DNA from: Amycolatopsis coloradensis
GTDB lineage: Bacteria > Actinomycetota > Actinomycetes > Mycobacteriales > Pseudonocardiaceae
Direction: 5' to 3'
Assembly (NCBI RefSeq): GCF_037997115.1
Contig: NZ_CP150484.1
Span: forward strand, 2,250,951-2,314,595
DNA length: 63,645 bases
Numbering within the stretch: the stretch's first letter is position 1; each line of letters opens with the position of its first letter. The notes under the pieces are model-generated. The model worked only from the letters and a program-made list of their open reading frames with translations, did no database searches and was not told the DNA's origin. Positions 8,059 through 17,400 of this stretch are shown in pieces. The translations under genes and the position numbers were made by a program.

Positions 8059-8883
8059 ATGAAGTCGTTCACGGACAAGGTCGTGGTGATCACGGGCGCG
8101 GGCTCGGGGATCGGCAAGGCGCTCGCGATCGAACTGGCGGGGCGGGGCGCCAGGCTGGCGCTCTCCGATGTCGACGCCGTCCGTGCGGCGGGCACCGTGG
8201 CGGAGTGCGAGAAGGCCGGCGCGACCGCGAAGGCGTACGCACTCGACGTCGCCGACCGTGACGCCGTCCTCGCGCACGCAGAGGAGGTCGCCGTCGATTT
8301 CGGGGGTGCCAACGTCGTGGTGAACAACGCCGGGGTCGCGCTCGGGGCCACGGTCGAGGAAATGACCTGGGACGACTACGACTGGCTGATGGGGATCAAT
8401 CTCGGCGGCGTGGTCAACGGCACGAAAGCCTTTCTGCCGCAGGTGATCGCTTCGGGTGACGGGCATATCGTCAACCTTTCGAGCGTGTTCGGCTTCATCG
8501 GCGTGCCCACGCAGAGCGCTTACAACGCGGCGAAATTCGGGGTGCGGGGGTTCACCGAGGCGCTGCGGCAGGAAATGTTGATCGCCCGGCATCCGGTCAA
8601 GGTCAGCTGCGTGCATCCCGGTGGCATCAAGACGAATATCGCCCGTGACGCGCGGGGCGGCGTCGAGCGGGACATCGACAAAGCCGCCGAAGGATTCGAA
8701 AAGATCGCGAGGACGACGCCGGAGAAGGCCGCGCAGACCATCGTGCGCGGTATCGAACGGGGGACGGCGCGCATCCTGATCGGTCCGGACGCGTACGCCA
8801 TCGACGTGATTCCCCGCGTGCTCGGCTCCTTTTACCAGCGGCCGCTCGCCCTGTTGGGGCGCTTGGGAATGAAACGGCTCTGA
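8059..8883 (+). CDS. SDR family NAD(P)-dependent oxidoreductase
   Basis: 274 residues. Classical short-chain dehydrogenase: TGAGSGIG at the N-terminus binds the cofactor, NNAG follows in the middle, and the active site has the Ser in LSSVFG and YNAAK. The C-terminal 60 residues, rich in basic residues and ending near LLGRLGMKRL, may contact the membrane, as in related mycobacterial SDRs that act on lipids or sterols. The start at 8059 follows GGAGCGGGT; an in-frame upstream ATG at 8020 would overlap the probable promoter. The palindrome at 8021-8037 suggests regulation by a repressor. Confidence 0.9.
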   Translation: MKSFTDKVVVITGAGSGIGKALAIELAGRGARLALSDVDAVRAAGTVAECEKAGATAKAYALDVADRDAVLAHAEEVAVDFGGANVVVNNAGVALGATVEEMTWDDYDWLMGINLGGVVNGTKAFLPQVIASGDGHIVNLSSVFGFIGVPTQSAYNAAKFGVRGFTEALRQEMLIARHPVKVSCVHPGGIKTNIARDARGGVERDIDKAAEGFEKIARTTPEKAAQTIVRGIERGTARILIGPDAYAIDVIPRVLGSFYQRPLALLGRLGMKRL

Positions 8884-9003
8884 ATGGAGTAACCCTCCGT
8901 GCTCCGGACGGCTCGGGATAACTCGATCGGGGTGCGTTACTTACGGCGGCGTCGGAAATGCACCACAATGCTCAAGTTCGTGATTCCGCTTCCGGAGGTC
9001 CCC

Positions 9004-9639
9004 ATGCCGCGCGCCGCCCAGCGCCGTCCGTCGACCGACGCTTTCTCGGCGCCCGTCGAAACCGTCGAACTCCTGGACCGGACGGGGATCATCGCGGCGA
9101 GCCTGCCGAAGCGGCGGCGCAGCCCGGAGAACGAACCCGAGCCCGAGCCGATGCCGACGCGTCCCCCGGTCTGCGAACCGGTCGTGGACAAGGATCTGCG
9201 GCCCAAGGCCGTCGTCATCCACCGTCGCGCCCGCTCGTGGCTGGTCGGCGGGGCGGGGGTGGCGCTGCTCGCGATCGGCTGGTTCGCCGGCACCTTCACC
9301 GTCGAGCCGGTCGACGAAACCGCCTTGCCCGAGCAGCCGCTGCCCGCCGTGGCGACGCAGCAGGCGCCGCCGCCCGCGCAGCCCGCCCCGCAGGCCGCCC
9401 CGGTGACCGTCTACGTCCCGGTCACCGTGAAACAGCAAGTGCCCGTGACGAAGAAGAAGCCCGCCAAGGAGCAGGTCGTCGCCCTGCCGCCCGCCGAGAC
9501 CAAACCGCCGGAGCAGCCGCGTTCCGACATCGGATCGCGGGACAAGGCGGCGGACGGTCTCCGAAGCATGATGGATCCCGTCGTGGCGAGTTCGCTGGCG
9601 ATGGAGATGGCGCAGGGGATGATGAGTTACGGCCGCTGA
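9004..9639 (+). CDS. Single-pass membrane protein, function unknown
   Basis: 211 residues starting after a good GGAGG (8994-8998). Residues 1-75 are cytoplasmic, basic and Pro/Glu-rich; one transmembrane segment lies at about 80-100 (WLVGGAGVALLAIGWFAG); the outer part is rich in Pro, Ala, Gln and Val with a lysine cluster (VTKKKPAKE) and ends in a short helix with many Met residues. I do not recognise the family. The layout resembles cell-envelope adaptor proteins. The 3' end overlaps the convergent LysR gene by 13 bp. Confidence 0.75.
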   Translation: MPRAAQRRPSTDAFSAPVETVELLDRTGIIAASLPKRRRSPENEPEPEPMPTRPPVCEPVVDKDLRPKAVVIHRRARSWLVGGAGVALLAIGWFAGTFTVEPVDETALPEQPLPAVATQQAPPPAQPAPQAAPVTVYVPVTVKQQVPVTKKKPAKEQVVALPPAETKPPEQPRSDIGSRDKAADGLRSMMDPVVASSLAMEMAQGMMSYGR

Positions 9640-10481
9640 CCCGTCAGCGCGGCGGCCAGCGCGGAGCCCTCGCGGGGATCGCCGTGCACGAGTTCGGTGC
9701 GGTGCACCACGCGCGGCGAGGACAAGGAAAGCGTGCTCACGCCGGTGAGCACGTCCGCCGGGAGCAGCGCCAGTCCCTGACCGGCGGCGACCAGGCCGAG
9801 CAGCCCGCGGACGTCGGTCCCGGTGTACCTCAGCCGACCGCGGAACCCGTCGGTCGAGGCGGCCTTCCTCAAGCGCTCCAAGGGAATCGCGGTGTCCGGT
9901 GCGTCGATCCAGCCCGCGTCGGCGAGTTCGGCCAGCCGGACGGTCCGTCCCGTCATCGGATGGTCCGCGGGTACCGCGACCGCGAGCGGGCGTTCGCCGA
10001 CGACGGTGGTGCTGAGCGGGCCGACGTCCGGCAGCGGCAGCGGATCGCTCGGCGCGGTCATCCCGTCGACGAGACCGAGGTCCAGTGCGCCCGCCGCGAC
10101 CTCCGTCAGCACGTCTTCGCGGCCCAGGACGCGCACGTCGGTGCCGCGCGGCACGGCGGCGGCGACTTCGGCGGTGAGCGACAGCGGGGTCAGCCCGAGG
10201 ACGACCCGGCCGGTGGGCGCCGCGGTGAGCCTGGCGAGATCCGCGCGGGCGGCGTCGAGCCGCGTCAGCAACGGGCCGGCGTGTTCGAGGAGACGTTCCC
10301 CGGCGCGGGTCGGCGCGACGGGCCGCCGGGTCAGCAGTGTGGTGCCGAGATCCTGTTCGAGCGTGGCGATGTGCTGGGAAATCGCGGACTGTGTGTAGCC
10401 GAGGTCGCGGGCGGCGCGCGAGAACGAGCCACCGCGCGCCACCGCCACGAAGGTGCGGAGCAGGTGGGTCTCCATGGTCAT
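9627..10481 (-). CDS. LysR family transcriptional regulator
   Basis: 284 residues. The N-terminal winged helix (LLRTFVAVARGGSFSRAARD, then TQSAISQHIATLEQDLG) is typical, followed by the linker helix and a periplasmic-binding-like effector domain (about 90-280). The divergent gene 70 bp away encodes a class I glutamine amidotransferase, which is the natural regulatory target for a LysR protein. The start is ATG 10481 or ATG 10475, two codons later; the sequence does not decide. Confidence 0.9.
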   Translation of the reverse strand: MTMETHLLRTFVAVARGGSFSRAARDLGYTQSAISQHIATLEQDLGTTLLTRRPVAPTRAGERLLEHAGPLLTRLDAARADLARLTAAPTGRVVLGLTPLSLTAEVAAAVPRGTDVRVLGREDVLTEVAAGALDLGLVDGMTAPSDPLPLPDVGPLSTTVVGERPLAVAVPADHPMTGRTVRLAELADAGWIDAPDTAIPLERLRKAASTDGFRGRLRYTGTDVRGLLGLVAAGQGLALLPADVLTGVSTLSLSSPRVVHRTELVHGDPREGSALAAALTGQRP

Positions 10482-10551
10482 CAGTATCGCTTATCGATCC
10501 AGCATGGATCATCGTTGGCGCTGAACTCGGTTCGCGGGTCAGGATGGTCGC

Positions 10552-11268
10552 ATGACAGAGAAAGCCCGGGTCGCCCTGGTCGGTGACCGTTCGGACGGCG
10601 TCCGCTCCCACGTCCGGATCCCGATGCTCTTCGCCCGTCTCGCCGAGCGTGAAGGTATCGAACTCGACGCCTACTGGCTCCCGACGGACGCCGTCGGCGA
10701 CCTCACCGGTTTCGACGGCATCTGGCTGGTACCCGGCAGCCCCTACCGGTCCGAAGCCGGCGCGGTGGACGCCGTGCGCGCCGCCCGCGAGAACGGCATC
10801 CCGTTCCTCGGCACCTGCGCCGGCTTCCAGCACGCGCTGCTGGAATTCGCGCGGAACGTCTGCGGTTTCGGCGGGATCGGGCACGCGGAGAACGCGCCGG
10901 AGTCGGCCGAGCGGCTGATCGTCCCGCTGGCGTGTTCGCTCGTCGGGCACGAGGGTGCCGTCCACGTCACGCCGGACACCCTGGCGGCGCGGATCCTCGG
11001 GGCGGAACGTTCCGTCGAGCGGTACCACTGTTCGTACGGCCTCGACGCCCGGCATCTGGACACCTTGGCGGCGAACGGGGTTGTCTTCAGTGGATTCGAC
11101 GGCGAGGGCGACGCGCGGATCGCGGAACTGCCGGAGCATCCGTTCTTCCTGGCGACGCTGTTCCAGCCGGAACTCGCCGGTGACGGAACCCGGCCGCATC
11201 CGCTCGTCCAAGCCTTCGCTCGCGCCGCCGTGGCACACGCGAAACTGTCTGTCCATAGTGGACACTGA
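10552..11268 (+). CDS. Class I glutamine amidotransferase (CTP synthase C-domain-like)
   Basis: 238 residues. It resembles the glutaminase half of CTP synthase (PyrG) without the synthase half: WLVPGSPYR forms the oxyanion region, Cys in GTCAGFQ is the nucleophile, and FQPEL near the C-terminus stands where other members have HPE, so the His position of the triad is uncertain. Free-standing proteins of this type are common in actinobacteria; the acceptor of the released ammonia is unknown. A CAGGAT hexamer lies 6 nt before ATG 10552, so the mRNA may be leaderless, although AGGATGG could also serve as a weak ribosome-binding site. Confidence 0.85.
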   Translation: MTEKARVALVGDRSDGVRSHVRIPMLFARLAEREGIELDAYWLPTDAVGDLTGFDGIWLVPGSPYRSEAGAVDAVRAARENGIPFLGTCAGFQHALLEFARNVCGFGGIGHAENAPESAERLIVPLACSLVGHEGAVHVTPDTLAARILGAERSVERYHCSYGLDARHLDTLAANGVVFSGFDGEGDARIAELPEHPFFLATLFQPELAGDGTRPHPLVQAFARAAVAHAKLSVHSGH

Positions 11269-11340
11269 CGGACGTCGTGGTCCGGATGGCCGCTGACACT
11301 GCGGAAGTGATCGACTACCGTGAGCCAAGGGGAGGGGCTC

Positions 11341-12603
11341 ATGGAGAAGGGGGATTCCGCTCGGGGCACCGCGTTCAGGGCCGCTTTCGCGGTCGGCGAG
11401 TTCCGTGCGTTGTGGGCGGCCGAGGCGCTTTCGCAGGCCGGTGACCAGCTGGCAAGGGTCGCGTTGTCGGTGCTGGTCTGGGAAAGAACGGCGTCGGCGG
11501 GGCTGACCGGGCTCACCTACGGCCTGACGTACCTGCCGACGCTGATCGGGGGCACCCTGTTCGCCGGTTTGGCGGACCGGTATCCGCGGCGGACGGTGAT
11601 GATCGTCTGCGACCTGCTGCGCGCGGTGATCGCGGCGCTGATGGCCGTACCGGGAATGCCGCTCTCGGTGCTGGCCGGACTGCTCGTGATCCTGACGATG
11701 GCGGGCGGTCCCTTCCGGGCGGCGCAGCTCGCGTTGCTTCCGGACGTCCTCGAAGGCGACCGGTACGTCGCCGGGCTCGCGGTCCGCACGATCACCATCC
11801 AAACGGCACAGCTCGCCGGATTCGGTGGTGGCGGGCTGGTGATCGGGTTCGTGACGCCCTGCTGGGGCCTGGTGATCGACGCGGTGACTTTTGTGGTCTC
11901 GGCGCTGCTGGTGTCCACAGGGGTTCGCCGCCGGAAGCCCGTCGCCACGGAATCTTCGGTGAAAAGCCGGGTGGCACGGGCTTTCAGCGGTGAAGGCGCC
12001 CGAGAACTGTGGCAGGGCAAGGGAATCCGGGTGCTCTTCGGGCTGAAGATGCTCGCCGGGTTCGCCATCGCGCCGGAAGGGCTCGCGGCGCCGCTCGCCG
12101 TCGGTCTCGGCGCGGGGACTTTCGCGGTCGGGCTTATTCTCGCGGCGGATCCGGTGGGTTCGGTAATCGGGTCGTGGATCTTCACGAAATGGGTTCCGGC
12201 GCGACGGAAAACGCGAATTGTCGGTATTCTCGCCATCGCATCCGTCGTTCCTTTGGTCTTTCTCTTCTTTCGCCCGCCGCTGCCGGTGTGCCTGGTGTTG
12301 ATCGGGCTCAGCGGCGCCTTCGCGGCGCCGTACCACCTGCAGGCCGTCGCGTTGATGGCCCGCGCGGTGCCCGACGGTGTCCGGGCACAGGTGATGGGCC
12401 TGACCTCGACGAGTTTGGTGACCGTGCAAGGAATCGGGATCATGCTCGCGGGCGGTCTCGCCCAGTTGACCGGTCCGTTCGTGGCCGTCGGGGTGGCCGC
12501 GACGGTGGCCGTGGCCTCGGCGGGGCCGATGGCGATGGCCTGGAAACGCGCCATCGCCACCGGACCCGATGTGTGGCTCCCTGCCGGGAGCCGGACCGGC
12601 TGA
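11341..12603 (+). CDS. MFS transporter
   Basis: 420 residues with about twelve hydrophobic segments and the MFS signature loop ADRYPRR between the second and third helices. Length and pattern fit a drug-efflux-type permease (MFS_3-like) that exports a small molecule by proton antiport; the substrate cannot be read from sequence. ATG 11341 is chosen because AAGGGGAGGGG lies immediately upstream; a GTG at 11320 is in frame but would place that site inside the coding region. Confidence 0.9.
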   Translation: MEKGDSARGTAFRAAFAVGEFRALWAAEALSQAGDQLARVALSVLVWERTASAGLTGLTYGLTYLPTLIGGTLFAGLADRYPRRTVMIVCDLLRAVIAALMAVPGMPLSVLAGLLVILTMAGGPFRAAQLALLPDVLEGDRYVAGLAVRTITIQTAQLAGFGGGGLVIGFVTPCWGLVIDAVTFVVSALLVSTGVRRRKPVATESSVKSRVARAFSGEGARELWQGKGIRVLFGLKMLAGFAIAPEGLAAPLAVGLGAGTFAVGLILAADPVGSVIGSWIFTKWVPARRKTRIVGILAIASVVPLVFLFFRPPLPVCLVLIGLSGAFAAPYHLQAVALMARAVPDGVRAQVMGLTSTSLVTVQGIGIMLAGGLAQLTGPFVAVGVAATVAVASAGPMAMAWKRAIATGPDVWLPAGSRTG

Positions 12604-12676
12604 ATTGGTGGGATCAGTCCTCGCGACCGTTCATGATGGTCCTCCCTCCCACTGCTCCATCTGTGTGTTCCGGAAT

Positions 12677-12705
12677 TGACTCGAGCCACCCTCAGTACTA
12701 CCTCG
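12677..12705 (+). promoter_or_regulatory. Possible promoter of the diguanylate cyclase gene
   Basis: TTGACT (12677-12682), 17-bp spacer, TACCTC (12700-12705). This leaves a leader of about 27 nt with a GGAAGGGGG ribosome-binding site before the coding start. Confidence 0.4.
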
Positions 12706-12737
12706 GATACATTGAATTATGTACGGAAGGGGGACCG

Positions 12738-14033
12738 GTGACGATGATTATGGGGGATACGGAACTCGCCGGAGAAGGGGCCGGTACACGTCTGAGAGCC
12801 TGGGTCCGGCACTGGGACTTATGGTCCGGACCACGCGGTGTTCCCGCGGTTTTTCTTGTGGTGGAAGGACTCGCCGCGGCAGTCGCCCTAATCGCCCTGC
12901 TCCGATCGAACTACGAGACTACGGAATTCGTCCGATTTGGATCACTGCTCGGCCTGGCCATCCTGCAGGCCGAGCTTTCGCGTTCGGTGGAACGGTTACG
13001 GCGCACGCTTTGTGACCGGCCGCATATCAACATGACTTCGGTGTGGACGTTCGCGGGGGTGCTCGTCCTGCCGCAGGGGCTCGCGCTGGCGCTCGGCCTG
13101 CTCATCTACCTGCATCTTTGGCTCCGGGTGTGGCGGGGGATGAGTCACCGCCCGGCGTACCGCGTGGTGTACTGCGCGGCGGCCATCGTGATCTCCTGCC
13201 TGGCGTCGGGCGCCATCGTCTCCGGGCGGAACGGCCTGCCCGTCGGGTTCGCCGGCTCGCTGAAGATCGTCGAGGCGGCGGCCGTGTTCACCGTGGTCAA
13301 CGCCTTCATCGTGGCGCTCTCGGTGTACCTGCACACCGGGGCAAGGTCCCCGCGTGCGCTGTTCGGCACGGGCGACGACAACCTGCTGGAGATCACCACC
13401 CTGGTACTCGGCACCTCGACCGCGCTGGGCATCGTGCACGCGCCGGCGCTCGTCCCGTTCGTCCTGCTGCCGGTGCTGGTGCTGCACCGCAGTGTGCTGG
13501 TGCGGCAGCTGGAGATCGCGGCGAACATCGACGGCAAGACCGGCGTCCTGAACGCGCACGCGTGGCACGCGCTGAGCGAGCGGGAACTCACGTCGGCGGC
13601 CAGGGCGAAGAGCAAACTCGGCGTGCTGATGCTCGATCTCGACCATTTCAAGCAGGTCAACGACGTCTACGGGCATCTCGCCGGCGACGTCGTGCTCAAG
13701 GCCGTCGCGAAGACGATCTCCGAGCACGTACGCGACTACGACTCCGTCGGCCGCTTCGGTGGCGAGGAGTTCGTCGTGCTGCTTCCCGGCGCGACGGAGA
13801 CCGACGTGCTCCCCGTGGCAGAGCGCGTGCGGCGGGCGGTGATGGCGCTCGAGGTCGAGGTCGCGACCGCTTCGGGGCCGCGCGTCGTGCGGGGGCTTTC
13901 GGTGTCGATCGGCGCCGCGGTCTACCCGTCCGGCGGGACCGTGCTGGAACGGCTGCTGCACGTCGCCGACTCCGCGCTCTACCAGGCGAAGAACAGCGGG
14001 CGGAACCGCGTCGTCGCGCTCGCCGCCGCCTGA
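12738..14033 (+). CDS. Membrane-bound diguanylate cyclase (GGDEF)
   Basis: 431 residues if GTG 12738 is the start (ATG 12744 and 12750 are alternatives after the same ribosome-binding site). The first 260 residues hold about six transmembrane helices without a recognisable sensor. The C-terminal GGDEF domain has DLDHFKQVND (metal and substrate binding), GGEEF at 341-345 and an intact inhibitory site RDYD at 332-335 placed five residues before it. The enzyme should make c-di-GMP from two GTP and be feedback-inhibited by its product. In actinomycetes c-di-GMP controls the switch from growth to sporulation through BldD and the RsiG-WhiG pair; which process this enzyme serves is not shown. Confidence 0.92.
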   Translation: MTMIMGDTELAGEGAGTRLRAWVRHWDLWSGPRGVPAVFLVVEGLAAAVALIALLRSNYETTEFVRFGSLLGLAILQAELSRSVERLRRTLCDRPHINMTSVWTFAGVLVLPQGLALALGLLIYLHLWLRVWRGMSHRPAYRVVYCAAAIVISCLASGAIVSGRNGLPVGFAGSLKIVEAAAVFTVVNAFIVALSVYLHTGARSPRALFGTGDDNLLEITTLVLGTSTALGIVHAPALVPFVLLPVLVLHRSVLVRQLEIAANIDGKTGVLNAHAWHALSERELTSAARAKSKLGVLMLDLDHFKQVNDVYGHLAGDVVLKAVAKTISEHVRDYDSVGRFGGEEFVVLLPGATETDVLPVAERVRRAVMALEVEVATASGPRVVRGLSVSIGAAVYPSGGTVLERLLHVADSALYQAKNSGRNRVVALAAA

Positions 14034-14225
14034 CTTACCCGCATTCAGTCCTCTGGATGCGCATCTTGCGCACGCAACTACCTTCTTCGCCGGAGTCGGC
14101 AACACCCTCAATGTCCATCTGACGCCTGTATGTGCGGTTTTGCCGAGTAAGGCACTGTCCATGAGGGACGCTGATCGAGATAGAAGTGCCCGATTTGGGC
14201 GCTTCGGGGCAGTTTCGCGGTCGGG

Positions 14226-14267
14226 TAGTGAGCGATAAAGATGGTTCTAACCCTCTTTGTCACTCAC
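14226..14267. repeat. Palindromic intergenic element, type A, copy 2
   Basis: Inverted repeat around the core GGTTCTAACC, extended by AAAGA/TCTTT arms with one mismatch and by outer TAGTGAG/CACTCAC arms. The core and the right flank match the element at 9-32. It lies in the 444-bp gap (14034-14477) between the convergent diguanylate cyclase and RHS-toxin genes; apart from this and the next element the gap shows no gene on either strand. Confidence 0.65.
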
Positions 14268-14363
14268 GATCCCCTGGGGAACCGTGCGTATGGGCATCAA
14301 TCGGACGTTCAGTCACCAAAGAGTGTCCTCTGTGGACGCCCTGGCTGCGAAGAAGGCATAGGG

Positions 14364-14416
14364 GTAGCGAAGGCCTCCTTCCCTACTCTGAAGGTAGGTA
14401 AGGAGGCCTTCACTAC
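14364..14416. repeat. Long hairpin element, type B (GAAGGCCTCCTT)
   Basis: Arms of about 23 nt with two mismatches (left arm beginning GTAGCGAAGGCCTCCTT, right arm ending AAGGAGGCCTTCACTAC) around a 7-nt loop. It may act as a bidirectional terminator between convergent genes. The left arm sequence recurs at 23925-23945. Confidence 0.7.
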
Positions 14417-14477
14417 GCAGCCGTGGTAGTCGCCTTCACCACGCGTGTGCCGTCTCCGCTCACGCGAAAACCGGCAG

Positions 14478-17400
14478 TCAGTCCACGTCCATCGCGTTCG
14501 GGTCCTTCTTGCCGGTGTCGAGCGGTCCGAAGCCGCCGGCGTCGAGCTTTTCCCAGTCCTCCTTGGTCGGCTTCTTGTACGTCTCTTCGTGGATCCGATC
14601 GACTTCCTGCTCGTAGGTCTCGCGGTTCTGCCGCTTCATCTCCTCGGGCCAGTCCCCGTCCCGGATGGTGTCCCGGGTCATGTGCAGTTCCTTGACGTCG
14701 TGGCTGGACAGCGGCGGCGTGGTCGCGGTCGTCCCGGGACCGGTCGAGTAGGTGAGGCCCTTACCGCTGGCGTGCGCGTCGTCGATCATCTTGTGGTACG
14801 AGTCGTCCGCGATCTTGCCGTCGAGGGTGCCGTCGGTGTTCTTGAACCCGTCCCGGAACGCGTAGTCGAGCTGGTTGAGCTGGATCGCGGTGTTCGCGTC
14901 GCCGCCTTCCAGCGCGTTGCGCTCGGAGTCGCGGTAGTCCTGACTGTTCTTGAAGCCGCTCGGCTTCGCCGAACCTTCGGTCAGGTCTTGGTCGCCCTTG
15001 TTACCGGTACCGATATGCGACGCGTGCGCGGGTTTGGCCTCCTGATACGCCCAAGCGTGGTTCTCCAGGTCCTTTTGGTCGTGACTCGAACCCCGTGCGC
15101 CGCCACTGCCACGGCCGATCGCCTCGTAGGGGACCGGGTGCTCGGACTCGTGGGACTCTCCGGAGACCTTCTCCCGGCCGTCGGCCTTGAGTTCGTTGTC
15201 GTACTTCGCCGTGAGCCGGTTCTGCTCACGCTTCTTCGCGCCGTGCGTGCCGTCGAGGTAGCTCTGTGGCGGACGCCTCGGCTTCTTCGGTCCAGGCGTC
15301 GGCTTCGGCTTGGTGACCCGGTTGCCCGACGATTTCGTCTTGCCGCCGCCCCCGCGGGCACCCTTGGAGCAGGTGCCCGTCTTCGGTTTCGTCGGCGCCA
15401 GGCCGAGCGGGTCGATCATGTCCGTCGGGTTGCCGACGTAGGCCAGCGAGTCCGACGCCGGTTCGAGGCCGAGCGGGTCGTGCGAGAGGTATCGCCCGGT
15501 CGCCGGGTCGTAGTAGCGCTTGAAGTTGTAGTGCAGCCCGGTTTCCGGGTCGTGGTACTGGCCGGGGAAGCGCAACGGCGTGTACGCCCGCCCCGGCGGC
15601 GAAAGCACCTTGCCCCACAACGAGGTGTGCAGATGCCAGGCGACCTCGCCGGATTCGTCGAGCAGTTCGCTCGGTGATCCGACGAGGTCGGTGACGACGG
15701 CGTGGAACCGGGCGTCCTGTCCGGGGATCCGTTCGATCTGCGTGATGGGCCGGTCCGTGCCCGGCTCCAGGTCCCAGACGACGGCGGTGCCGCCGCGGAT
15801 CTCTTCGGCGAGCTTCGAGCCGTCCCAGGTGAAGTCGATCTGTTCGAGGATCCGGCCTTGGACGTCGAGGTGCTGCTTGGCGATCCGCCGTCCGAGCGCG
15901 TCGTAGTGGTAGAGCCAGCGCTCGCCTTCGGGGGTGACCACGCCGGTCAGCCGGTCGTCGGAATTCCACTGATACGTCCAGGCGCGGCCGGGTTCGCGGC
16001 GCGCGATCGTACGGCCCTCGGTGTCGTGCAGGTACGACGTCGCCCCGGCGCCTGTCATCAGGGTGCCCTGGTAGCGCCGCGGTCCGACGGCCGGATCCGC
16101 ACCCGGCCAGCCCGCCTGCGTGATCGCGCCCGCGAGGTTGTAGCCGTAACTCTCCCGCCAGCCCTGACCCTGGACGTCGACCACGCGGCCCGCCCGGTCG
16201 ACTCGCAGCGACCGCGGCCCGGACAGCGAATCCGAGATCGACGAGACGAGCCCGTCCAGCAGGTAGCCGTACTCGCGGTGCTGGACGACACCCCTTCCGG
16301 TGGAGACGGTCTGGGAGGTCAGCCTGTCGGCGGCGTCCCAGCCTTGGCGCAGCTCGACCGGCGTGCCCTCCAGCCGCCGCGCCACTTCCCGGCCTGCCGG
16401 GTCGTACTCGAACCACATGGTGCGCCCGGCGGTCCGCAGCGCGACGGGGCGGCTCGCCGCGTCGTAGGCGAAGAACGACTCGGCGCCCGAAGGGGTGCGC
16501 CGCGCGACGCGACGGCCGATGGCGTCGTATTCCGAGCGGACTGCCCGGCCGTTGAGGGTTTCCGAGACGATCCGGCCCAGCGCGTCGTAGGTGATGGTGA
16601 CTTCGGAATGCGCGTTGCGTGCCGAGGTCATCCGGTCGGCGCCGTCGTAGGTGAACGTGGCGACGTCGTCGCCCGCCCGGCGAGCGACGACCCGGCCGAG
16701 CGCGTCGCGTTCGATGACGACCGTCTGGCCGAGACTGTTGGTACGCGACACCATCTGCCCTGCGGCGTCGTAGCCGTAGCGGGTGGTGCGACCGTTGAAA
16801 TCGGTTTCGCCGACCAGGTTCCCGGCCGGGTCGTAGTCGTAGCGCCAGACGAGACCGTGTTCGTTGGTGACCGACACCAGTCGCAGCTCGGTGTCGTACA
16901 CATAGGACAGTCGATCGCCGTCCGGGCCGATTTCGGCGGTGGGCAGGTCGAACTGCGAGTACTCGGTGCGCACCGCGAGCCCGCGGGCGTCCACGGCTTC
17001 GTCGGCCGAACCCGCCGTGGTGCGGTTCCAGCGCCAGACGGAGCCGTCGGGGTCGATCTGCTCGGCGATCTCGCCGAAGCCGTCCCACCGCGTCCGGGTG
17101 ACGCCGCCGAGCGGGTCGGTGACCGAGGTGGTCTGCCCGAACTCGTCGTAGGTGTACCGCGTGACCGCGCCGAGCGGGTCGGTGACGGAGACCGGCAGGC
17201 CCGCCGCGTTCGACTCGATCAGGGTGACGCCACCGAGCGCGTCGGTCACGACCGCGACGTTGCCCGCGTCGTCGTAGCCGTAGGTGGTGGTGGCGCCGGT
17301 CGGATCCGTGGCACGCACGAGCTTTCCCCGCTCGTCGTACTCGCGGCGCCAGACGGCGCCGTCCGGCCCGGTCCTGCTGGTCCAGCGGCCCGGCGCGGAG

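Noticed and set aside
8941..12429. An 1162-residue open frame on minus spanning five genes
   Set aside because: It covers well-supported genes on both strands and has the skewed Arg/His/Pro composition of a non-coding frame.
14034..14477. Immunity gene for the RHS toxin
   Set aside because: No minus-strand frame of useful length; the short plus-strand frames (14186-14429) run through the hairpin repeats and have no start signals.
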